NCBI GenBank assembly: GCA_903903925.1
Contig: CAIVAU010000264.1
Location: forward strand, 1 to 40,179
Direction: 5' to 3'
Origin: an uncultured cyanobacterium
GTDB lineage: Bacteria; Cyanobacteriota; Cyanobacteriia; Cyanobacteriales; Nostocaceae
DNA length: 40,179 bases
Made by a program: the position numbers and the translations under genes
Shown: in pieces, positions 33,812-40,179 of the stretch
How positions within the stretch are numbered: the first letter of the stretch is position 1
Layout: the number at the start of each line of letters is the position of its first letter
The notes under the pieces: model-generated
The model's database searches: none
Told to the model about the DNA's origin: nothing
The model's input: the letters and a program-made list of their open reading frames with translations, nothing else

Positions 33812-33842
33812 GGGGGGTGTGGGGGGTGTGGGGGGTGTGGGG
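33812..33842 (+). repeat. GGTGTGGGG nonamer tandem array (possible G-quadruplex)
   Basis: Four G-runs (6, 6, 6 and 4 bases) each separated by TGT give an ideal quadruplex pattern on the plus strand. It lies about 195 bases before the pilB start and would be in the 5' leader if transcription begins upstream of it. Confidence 0.75.
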
Positions 33843-34036
33843 AGAATTCACTCCCCACAATGAGTGAGAAATCCGGGAGGGGAGTGTGGGAGGTACTGAA
33901 GGTGAGGAAAATATCTCTCCCCCCTCTCCCCACACTCCCCACACTCCAATGTTCGACGGTGACTCATGCTAATTCTGTCTTTGAGCTTGGGAATACTCTA
34001 ATTAGAGGCTCCGCTATTTATTGCTCATATTCATAT

Positions 34037-36073
34037 ATGACCTACTCACAAGCGCAAAGGCGCAGTACTGCTCTTACCACAAAAACAGAGTTTTCGCCCT
34101 TCGGCACCAAGTTAGTGCAATCCGGCTATGTCAACAGCGAACAAATGAGACAGGCGCTGATTGAAAGCCGCAAGACTGGTCAACCACTGACGGAGGTACT
34201 GGAGTTAATCTCTGGGCAGCAACTCACACCAGAGTTTCTTCGACAATACAGGAAACAGCAGCTATTTGAACTCAAAATACTCTACGGTGTTGAATTCCTT
34301 GATCCGGAAGTCAGTAAAGTTGGTAATACGACAGTGGGTCAATTAGTTGATACCCTGATCCCAGTGGATATCTGTCGTCGTCATCGCTTAGTACCACTAG
34401 CAAAAAATGAAGACCAAAAGCCGCCTTCTGTTTTGGTGGCAATGGTCGATCCAGATAACTTAGAGGCTTGCGATGACCTAAACCGCATCTTGCGCCCCCA
34501 AGGCTTGGCATTGCAGCGCATGGTGATTACCCAGGAAGACTACCAGCAGATAATCAACAAATACTTGGATGAACTGGCTGTTCGGCAAAAGTACCAAGAA
34601 CAAGAAAAGTCCACAGACATTAATCAGGATTTAGAAAATCTCCAAAACCTGAGTAGTAGCATAGACGACGCTCCTGAAGATGCAGAGACTGACTTGGGTG
34701 CGGCGATGAAGGGTGCTGAGGATGCTCCGGTTATTAATCTAGTTAACAGAATTCTGGCTAAAGCATTGCATGAGAAGGTTTCTGATATTCACATCGAACC
34801 CCAAGAAGAAAACTTACGCATTCGCTTTCGCAAAGATGGGGTGCTGCGCGAGGCTTTTGACCCCTTACCTAAAAAAATTATCCCTGCTGTGACAGCTCGG
34901 TTTAAAATTATCTCCAACTTAGACATTGCTGAACGGCGGTTACCCCAAGACGGACGCATTAGACGGTTATTTGAGGGGCGCAAGGTTGACTTCCGCGTGA
35001 ATACATTGCCCAGTCGCTACGGAGAAAAGGTAGTACTGCGGATTTTGGATAACTCCGCGACTCAACTGGGATTGGATAAATTGATTACTAATCCAGAAAC
35101 TTTACAAATTGTCCAGGAAATGGTGGCTCGTCCCTTTGGTCTGATTCTGGTGACTGGACCAACTGGTTCTGGTAAAACAACATCACTGTATTCAGCATTG
35201 GCAGAGCGGAACTCTCCAGGAATTAATATCAGTACTGTGGAAGACCCGATTGAATACAGCCTTCCAGGGATTACTCAAGTGCAGGTGATTCGGGAAAAAG
35301 GGCTGGATTTTGCGACTGCTTTAAGGGCTTTCTTACGACAAGATCCAGATGTGCTTCTGGTAGGTGAGACGCGGGATAAGGAAACGGCAAAAACAGCCAT
35401 TGAGGCAGCATTGACCGGTCACTTAGTATTAACTACCTTGCATACTAATGATGCCCCTGGTGCGATCGCCCGTCTGGGAGAAATGGGTGTTGAGTCTTTC
35501 ATGATTTCCAGTTCTCTGATTGGCGTTTTAGCACAGCGTTTAATCCGGCGTGTTTGTGCCACCTGTCGCATTGCTTATACTCCCACTCAGCCGGAGTTAG
35601 CTCGTTATGGTCTATCAGCTTCCCAAGAAGAGGGAGTCACCTTCTACAAAGCCAACTCCCTCACACCAGAGGAAATTCAAGCAGCCAAAGCCAATAATCA
35701 GCTTTGCCCTCAGTGTAATGGCCTTGGCTATAAGGGACGTTGTGGTGTTTACGAAGTCATGCGAATCACCGAACGCTTACAAACCCTGATAACTGAAGAT
35801 GCGCCAACAGAACGCATTAAGGAAGTGGCGGTAGAAGAAGGCATGACAACCTTGCTGGCGTACAGCATAAACTTAGTGCGTGAGGGCGCAACCACCCTAG
35901 AAGAAGTAGAACGGGTGACTTTCACTGATACAGGTTTGGAAGCCGAGTTAAAAGCCAAACGCAAAAGTGGTCTTACCTGTCGGAGTTGTCATGCCGAATT
36001 AAAACCTGAATGGTTGGATTGTCCTTACTGCACAACACCCAGGTTTCAAGATGAGTTAGGAGTTAGGAGTTAG
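34037..36073 (+). CDS. pilB: Type IV pilus extension ATPase PilB
   Basis: A 678-residue GspE/PilB ATPase that drives pilus assembly. An N-terminal MshEN/GspE-II domain (about residues 20-190) precedes the ATPase core: Walker A GPTGSGKTTS (residues 374-383), Asp box VEDPIEYSLPGITQVQV, Walker B RQDPDVLLVGETRD, His box LTTLHTNDAPGAI and the zinc tetracysteine CATC...CPQC. An extra zinc-ribbon-like end follows (CRSCHAELKPEWLDCPYC). ATG 34037 is chosen because codons upstream derive from the G-rich repeat tract; no strong ribosome-binding site precedes it. pilT and pilC follow. Confidence 0.95.
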   Translation: MTYSQAQRRSTALTTKTEFSPFGTKLVQSGYVNSEQMRQALIESRKTGQPLTEVLELISGQQLTPEFLRQYRKQQLFELKILYGVEFLDPEVSKVGNTTVGQLVDTLIPVDICRRHRLVPLAKNEDQKPPSVLVAMVDPDNLEACDDLNRILRPQGLALQRMVITQEDYQQIINKYLDELAVRQKYQEQEKSTDINQDLENLQNLSSSIDDAPEDAETDLGAAMKGAEDAPVINLVNRILAKALHEKVSDIHIEPQEENLRIRFRKDGVLREAFDPLPKKIIPAVTARFKIISNLDIAERRLPQDGRIRRLFEGRKVDFRVNTLPSRYGEKVVLRILDNSATQLGLDKLITNPETLQIVQEMVARPFGLILVTGPTGSGKTTSLYSALAERNSPGINISTVEDPIEYSLPGITQVQVIREKGLDFATALRAFLRQDPDVLLVGETRDKETAKTAIEAALTGHLVLTTLHTNDAPGAIARLGEMGVESFMISSSLIGVLAQRLIRRVCATCRIAYTPTQPELARYGLSASQEEGVTFYKANSLTPEEIQAAKANNQLCPQCNGLGYKGRCGVYEVMRITERLQTLITEDAPTERIKEVAVEEGMTTLLAYSINLVREGATTLEEVERVTFTDTGLEAELKAKRKSGLTCRSCHAELKPEWLDCPYCTTPRFQDELGVRS

Positions 36074-36090
36074 TTTTTCTTTTTAAAAGA

Positions 36091-36150
36091 ATAACCAACA
36101 ACTAACAACTAACAAATAACAACTAACCACTAACAACCAACAAATAACAA
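36091..36150. repeat. CAACTAA heptamer array between pilB and pilT
   Basis: About eight CAACTAA-like heptamers fill most of the 81-base gap and end five bases before the pilT ATG, so the usual ribosome-binding-site position holds repeat sequence (AACAAAATT) without a purine-rich core. Confidence 0.75.
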
Positions 36151-36154
36151 AATT

Positions 36155-37282
36155 ATGGAAATGATGATTGAAGATTTAATGGAGCAGCTGATTGAAATGG
36201 GTGGGTCCGATCTGCACTTATCTGCTGGATTGCCTCCCTACTTCCGCATCAGTGGCAAACTTACCCCAATTGGGGAGGAAATATTGACATCAGATCAGTG
36301 CCAAAGGCTAATTTTTAGTATGCTCAACAACTCCCAGCGTAAAACTTTAGAGCAGAACTGGGAGTTAGATTGTTCTTACGGCGTCAAAGGATTAGCTCGC
36401 TTTCGGGTCAATGTTTATAAAGATCGTGGTTCTTACGCCGCCTGCTTACGAGCATTAAGTTCTAAAATTCCCAACTTTGAAAAATTAGGTTTGCCAAACA
36501 TTGTACGGGAAATGGCAGATAAACCCAGAGGACTGATTCTAGTAACAGGGCCAACAGGTTCTGGTAAGACAACAACTCTAGCTGCCATCATTGACCTGAT
36601 TAACCGCACTAAAGCAGAGCATATCTTGACAGTAGAAGACCCGATTGAATTTGTTTACGAATCAGTCAAAAGCTTAGTCCATCAACGACAGCTAGGTGAA
36701 GATACCAAGAGCTTTGCCAATGCTTTGAAAGCAGCTTTGCGGGAAGATCCAGATATTATCCTTGTAGGGGAAATGCGGGACTTGGAAACCATTTCCTTGG
36801 CTATTTCTGCCGCTGAAACAGGACACCTAGTTTTTGGCACTTTGCACACCAGTTCAGCAGCACAGACCGTTGATCGGATCATCGATGTTTTCCCACATGA
36901 AAAACAAACCCAAGTGCGGGTGCAATTGTCTAACTCGTTGGTAGCAGTATTCAGTCAAACTTTGGTTCCTAAAAAAAATCCCAAACCGGGCGAGTATGGT
37001 CGGGTGATGGCGCAAGAAATTATGATTGTGACTCCCGCTATTTCTAACTTGATTCGTGAAGGCAAAACAGCTCAAATTTACTCAGCTATCCAAACTGGCG
37101 GCAAATTAGGGATGCAAACTCTAGAGAAGGTTTTAGGCGATTTGTACAAAGCCGGAACTATTTCCTTTGAAGCAGCAATGTCCAAAACTTCTAAGCCAGA
37201 TGAAATCCAGCGTCTCATTGGTGGTTCCGCACCACCACCACCAGCTGCTGGTGCTAAACCCGCCGCTGCTGTCAAACACTAA
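36155..37282 (+). CDS. pilT: Type IV pilus retraction ATPase PilT
   Basis: A 375-residue hexameric ATPase that retracts pili. The N-terminus MEDLMEQLIEMGGSDLHLSAGLPPYFRISGKL is typical. Walker A GPTGSGKTTT begins at about residue 132. The Asp box VEDPIEFVYE, Walker B REDPDIILVGEMRD, His box LVFGTLHTSSAAQTVDRIIDVFP and the retraction motif AISNLIREGKTAQIYSAIQTG (AIRNLIRE in other species) are all present. The C-terminus is Pro/Ala-rich. Position after pilB fits the cyanobacterial pilBTC cluster. Confidence 0.96.
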   Translation: MEMMIEDLMEQLIEMGGSDLHLSAGLPPYFRISGKLTPIGEEILTSDQCQRLIFSMLNNSQRKTLEQNWELDCSYGVKGLARFRVNVYKDRGSYAACLRALSSKIPNFEKLGLPNIVREMADKPRGLILVTGPTGSGKTTTLAAIIDLINRTKAEHILTVEDPIEFVYESVKSLVHQRQLGEDTKSFANALKAALREDPDIILVGEMRDLETISLAISAAETGHLVFGTLHTSSAAQTVDRIIDVFPHEKQTQVRVQLSNSLVAVFSQTLVPKKNPKPGEYGRVMAQEIMIVTPAISNLIREGKTAQIYSAIQTGGKLGMQTLEKVLGDLYKAGTISFEAAMSKTSKPDEIQRLIGGSAPPPPAAGAKPAAAVKH

Positions 37283-37302
37283 AACCCCGCCGCCCCTTTG
37301 GG

Positions 37303-37400
37303 GAAGTCAAAAGTCAAAAGTCAAAAGTCAAAAGACTCTAAATAGAGTGATTTTTAACTATTGACCATTAACTCCCCACTCCTAACTCCTAACTCCTAAC
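37303..37400. repeat. AAGTCAA and ACTCCTA heptamer arrays between pilT and pilC
   Basis: Four to five AAGTCAA units (37303-37334) and, after a 40-base interval, three to four ACTCCTA units (37376-37398). A small CCCC-ttt-GGGG hairpin at about 37295-37305 precedes them. The second array runs to within about a dozen bases of the pilC start. Confidence 0.7.
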
Positions 37401-37410
37401 TCTATTCAAT

Positions 37411-38631
37411 ATGCCTACTTACATTGCCCGTGTTCGGGACTCCCAAGGAAAATCTAAAACTGAAAAAATTAATGCCGAATCCTTGGTGTTGGCACGTACG
37501 ACTCTCAGAGAGCAGGGTTTTGTCGTCCAAGATCTCAAAAAATCTCAAGGCTTTGGCAACTTTGACTTAAAAAAAATCCAAAATTCTTTCGTTAAGGTTT
37601 CCATTAAAGATAAAGCCGTGTTTTCCCGTCAATTCGCTGTTTTGGTAAATGCGGGAGTGGCAATTGTCAGAAGCCTGGGAGTTCTATCCGAACAGTGTTC
37701 CAACCCTAAACTGAAAAAAGCCCTAATGGAGATCAGCAGTGATGTCCAAAGTGGAGTTAATCTCTCAGACGCCATGCGTAAACATCCTGATTGTTTTGAT
37801 GGTTTATATGTCAGCATGGTTCAAGCTGGCGAAGTTGGTGGGGTTCTGGACGACGTGCTGAATCGCTTAGCTAAGTTGTTAGAGGATGTTGCCCGACTAC
37901 AAAACCAAATTAAATCAGCGATGTCTTATCCAATTGTTGTTGGTTCTATTGCGGTTATTGTTTTTCTCGCTATGACCATTTTTCTGCTCCCAGTTTTTGC
38001 TAAAATCTTCAAAGAATTGGGAACAGAATTGCCTCCTTTAACTCAGTTTTTGCTAACGACTAGTGAACTTTTACGAAGTCCGGCAGTTTTTATTTTCATT
38101 GGCATTTTGGTAGGAGGGATCATTGCTTATCAACAGTACTACAAAACCCCAGTTGGGCGTGAAACTATCGACCGTCTTTCATTGAAAGCGCCCTTATTTG
38201 GAGACTTGATCCAAAAATCATCTGTTGCTCGCTTTAGCCGCACCTTTGGTTCCTTAACTCGTTCAGGTGTGCCAATCCTCACTTGTTTGGAAATTGTCCG
38301 AGATACATCTGGAAATATGGTAGTTGCTAAAGCTATAGATGGAGCACGCTTAGATATTCAACAAGGGGGCCAGATTAGCATTGCTTTGCAAAAAGATGGT
38401 GTTTTTCCACCCATGGCAATTCAAATGATTAGTATCGGTGAAGAGACTGGGGAATTAGATGGGATGTTGATGAAAGTTGCTGATTTCTATGAAGATGAAG
38501 TTGAGCAAACAGTAAAATCACTAACCAGCATTTTAGAACCAGTCATGATTGTGGTTGTAGGAGGAATGGTTGGCACAATTCTAATGGCGATGTATCTGCC
38601 TATGTTTAAAGTCTTTGATAAGCTTGGTTAG
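37411..38631 (+). CDS. pilC: Type IV pilus inner-membrane platform protein PilC
   Basis: A 406-residue GspF/PilC protein. Two related cytoplasmic domains (FSRQFAVLVNAGVAIVRSLGVLSEQ at about residue 71 and FSRTFGSLTRSGVPILTCLEIV at about residue 275) alternate with membrane spans at about residues 171-200, 226-248 and 370-395. It anchors the PilB and PilT motors and the pilin assembly site. It follows pilT after a repeat-filled gap, completing the pilBTC order. Confidence 0.96.
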   Translation: MPTYIARVRDSQGKSKTEKINAESLVLARTTLREQGFVVQDLKKSQGFGNFDLKKIQNSFVKVSIKDKAVFSRQFAVLVNAGVAIVRSLGVLSEQCSNPKLKKALMEISSDVQSGVNLSDAMRKHPDCFDGLYVSMVQAGEVGGVLDDVLNRLAKLLEDVARLQNQIKSAMSYPIVVGSIAVIVFLAMTIFLLPVFAKIFKELGTELPPLTQFLLTTSELLRSPAVFIFIGILVGGIIAYQQYYKTPVGRETIDRLSLKAPLFGDLIQKSSVARFSRTFGSLTRSGVPILTCLEIVRDTSGNMVVAKAIDGARLDIQQGGQISIALQKDGVFPPMAIQMISIGEETGELDGMLMKVADFYEDEVEQTVKSLTSILEPVMIVVVGGMVGTILMAMYLPMFKVFDKLG

Positions 38632-38681
38632 TCATTAGTCATTAGTTAGGAGTTAGATTTTTTCATAACTAACAACTAACA
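38632..38681. repeat. Short heptamer-type repeats after pilC
   Basis: AGTCATTAGTCATTAGTTAGGAGTTAG is followed by a T-run and then CATAACTAACAACTAAC. The left and right parts pair imperfectly, with TTTTTT between them, so this could act as a weak terminator. Confidence 0.5.
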
Positions 38682-38987
38682 ATGTGCGATCCAGAGTGGA
38701 AAATCACAACGGGGGCTGAAATTTTGATCTTCATCCATCGTTCCCACGAAGACTTTTCTGACTTGTTAGGACGTTGGCAACACACTCAGGTTTGCTTGGA
38801 TAAGGACTATGAGTGGCTTATGCCTCCCCGTTACAAGCATATTTTAAGCGAGGGGATCAATACGATATATCCTCTATTTATCATTTTTCCTCAGACTCCA
38901 GAACGCATCAAGCGAGGTCTGGAAAGTGCTGAACTGCCATTTGTCATCCCAACACCAGGATTAATGCTCTTAGAGAATATGGTATAA
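38682..38987 (+). CDS. Hypothetical protein downstream of pilC
   Basis: A 101-residue soluble protein: MCDPEWKITTGAEILIFIHRSHEDFSDLLGRWQHTQVCLDKDYEWLMPPRYKHILSEGINTIYPLFIIFPQTPERIKRGLESAELPFVIPTPGLMLLENMV. Alternating strands and helices suggest a small alpha/beta domain. No signal peptide, span or known motif was seen. The sequence before the ATG is repeat, without a clear ribosome-binding site. The position suggests co-transcription with the pilus genes, but a pilus role is not shown. Confidence 0.6.
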   Translation: MCDPEWKITTGAEILIFIHRSHEDFSDLLGRWQHTQVCLDKDYEWLMPPRYKHILSEGINTIYPLFIIFPQTPERIKRGLESAELPFVIPTPGLMLLENMV

Positions 38988-39123
38988 ACTTCTTCGCTAG
39001 AAAGTCCATCCTCTTGAAATTTTCAACGAACAGATGGCGAAATCTAACCGTTGCTAACCTTTTCTTGCGATAATTCCCAGAAGGCGAAGGCGCTCTAAGT
39101 TGGTTAATCAAGGGAGGTTATGG

Positions 39124-40179
39124 ATGACACTCAAGCGGTTGGTTTTAATTTTGCTGACGCTGGTTACAATCACTGTTGCCGGATTGGCTTTGTTAGGCAG
39201 TTGGCAAGAACCTCAGTTCCAAAGTCGCTTGGAACTCTACCAAACAAATATTATGTTGCAAGCTGCAACCTGGGAACCCTCAGATGGCAAAGACGGGGGT
39301 CTTAAGGCACTTAGTGAAGCAATACTGGGTGCAAAACCCCTTGAAAATGCTAAGTCGCAGTATCAAGAAGCTCAAAAATCGGCTCAAGCTAACTTGGCTA
39401 AAGCTCAAAAGCAATTAGCACAACTGCGTTCTGAACCAATTACGACTCCTACAACCCCTAAACCTAAACCGGAAATTCCTCCTGCAACCAACACAAATCG
39501 TTTAGTACAACAGCGACAGTTGCTGCAGTCGGTCAACCAACTACAAAAATTGACTGCTGAGTTAGATTTGGAGTTAGGCATTTTACAAACACAGCAAGGA
39601 CAGACGGATAAGGCAAAACAAAATTGGTACTCGCTGCAACAAAACTCTGGAATCAATCCGCAATTTGTCAAATTGAGTGATGTTTTAACAGGACTTTGGA
39701 GTAATCCCCCACGTATAGTGCCCAATGCTGAGCCGTTGATTCAAGATAACTTAGAAGGTTGGTTCCGCTTTACGACTCTCACTCATCTCTACCAACTGCA
39801 GCAACGCCAAGAAGCGCTATCGAATCTCAAAGCAGCCCAACAAGAAGTCGCTGTTGTGTCCGTCTTGAAATTAGCAATTATTAGCATTGTTCCAGCTTTG
39901 GGAACTTTGATCGGTGTGGGATTGCTGATTTTTTTGGTTGGTCAGCGTTTAGTTAAAGGAAGAGAAGCCTTATTGGCTCAAAATAGTGACTTACAGTGGT
40001 CAACGCCTTGGAATGGTGAAACGATTTTACAAGTCTTCGTCCTGGGCTTTTTCTTCATGGGACAATTTCTAGTGCCCCTAGCGATCTCTGTGATCCCCAT
40101 CCCACGTCCTATCGGTAATGCGCGGATTCAGGCGTTCTATGTTTTGGTTAGTTACCTGTTGGTGGCATCAGGTTCGCTA
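39124..40179 (+). CDS. CPBP-type intramembrane metalloprotease, N-terminal part (partial)
   Basis: The frame is open for 352 codons to the right edge. An N-terminal span (LKRLVLILLTLVTITVAGLALLG) is followed by a soluble region of about 220 residues with Ala/Gln/Lys-rich coiled-coil helices (SQYQEAQKSAQANLAKAQKQLAQL and LLQSVNQLQKLTAELDLELGILQTQQ). More spans follow (LAIISIVPALGTLIGVGLLIFLVG and LQVFVLGFFFMGQFLVPLAI). This layout matches cyanobacterial CPBP (CAAX protease/bacteriocin-processing) proteins, whose catalytic EExxR and HxxxN motifs would lie beyond the edge, so the assignment is provisional. ATG 39124 is supported by AGGGAGGT five bases upstream. Confidence 0.7.
   Translation, partial: MTLKRLVLILLTLVTITVAGLALLGSWQEPQFQSRLELYQTNIMLQAATWEPSDGKDGGLKALSEAILGAKPLENAKSQYQEAQKSAQANLAKAQKQLAQLRSEPITTPTTPKPKPEIPPATNTNRLVQQRQLLQSVNQLQKLTAELDLELGILQTQQGQTDKAKQNWYSLQQNSGINPQFVKLSDVLTGLWSNPPRIVPNAEPLIQDNLEGWFRFTTLTHLYQLQQRQEALSNLKAAQQEVAVVSVLKLAIISIVPALGTLIGVGLLIFLVGQRLVKGREALLAQNSDLQWSTPWNGETILQVFVLGFFFMGQFLVPLAISVIPIPRPIGNARIQAFYVLVSYLLVASGSL

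Larger units (their letters stand above)
33488..34036. other. Divergent promoter gap between grpE and pilB
   Basis: A 549-base gap between divergent genes. The half next to grpE shows no clear motif. The half next to pilB is filled with repeats: the hairpin at 33777-33804, the G-rich tract at 33812-33842, and further GAGAAATCCGGGAG and CTCCCCACACTCC units to about 33950. The frame of pilB is open through this repeat tract back to 33728, but the implied peptide is repetitive and not accepted. Confidence 0.65.

Noticed and set aside
33728..34036. N-terminal extension of PilB (about 103 residues, with ECGGCGGCGGCGEN)
   Set aside because: The extension is translated G-rich repeat DNA with no family similarity; known PilB proteins begin near the ATG at 34037.
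36091..37400. Possible CRISPR-like arrays near pilT and pilC
   Set aside because: The units are 7 bases in tandem without unique spacers, which is the short tandem repeat pattern of these genomes and not a CRISPR array.

Overview
The window reads as chromosomal DNA of a filamentous, probably heterocyst-forming cyanobacterium (Nostocales-like). Three things point that way. The HIP1 octamer GCGATCGC recurs (for example at 235-242). Heptanucleotide repeats of the AGTCAAA, CAACTAA and AGTTAGG kinds fill many gaps. The gene set is also cyanobacterial: a VTE5-type phytol kinase homologue, a pilB-pilT-pilC cluster, a GH57 branching enzyme, Uma2 proteins and a chaperone cluster. No rRNA, tRNA, CRISPR array, prophage or intact insertion sequence was recognised. 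Genus and species cannot be fixed from the sequence alone. LAYOUT. 1-5.5 kb: a flavin disulfide-reductase-like protein lacking its redox centre (runs off the left edge), a CobD-like PLP enzyme, the nucleoid protein HU, a LapA-domain membrane protein, and a stand-alone Cas4/RecB-like nuclease with a predicted Fe-S cluster. A histidine-kinase remnant and an unknown membrane protein follow. 5.5-9 kb: a repeat-rich gap, an HtrA-type protease, a small membrane protein, and a 700-base AT-rich gap with two near-perfect palindromes. 9-16 kb: Era, a NarL-type response regulator, a D-Ala-D-Ala dipeptidase with YidD, the phytol kinase homologue, peptide deformylase, a RelE/ParE toxin-antitoxin pair, and several decayed gene fragments. 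16-23 kb: a PlsC-like acyltransferase divergent from proS, DUF2993 and GerMN proteins, an ArsR-type regulator, accB and efp. 23-28 kb: two Uma2 proteins, a PIG-V-like mannosyltransferase and a GH57 glucan branching enzyme. 28-33.5 kb: on the minus strand, grpE, dnaK, dnaJ, tusA-like and rsgA, the last three joined by 4-base ATGA overlaps. 34-40 kb: pilB, pilT and pilC (the type IV pilus motor ATPases and platform), an unknown small protein, and the start of a CPBP-type membrane protease that runs off the right edge. HOW THE GENES WORK TOGETHER. Most of the window is housekeeping: translation (proS, def, efp, era, rsgA), protein folding (grpE, dnaK, dnaJ), lipid metabolism (accB, PlsC-like, VTE5-like) and pilus motility. 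The unusual material lies between the genes. Two families of roughly 100-base palindromic, MITE-like elements each occur twice, and in both families one copy supplies the stop codon of a neighbouring reading frame. Other points are G-rich tracts that could form quadruplexes, an in-frame repeat expansion inside RsgA, and an unlisted 31-residue single-span membrane ORF. I did not find a clearly new multi-gene system. The repeat families and the micro-ORF are the best leads.
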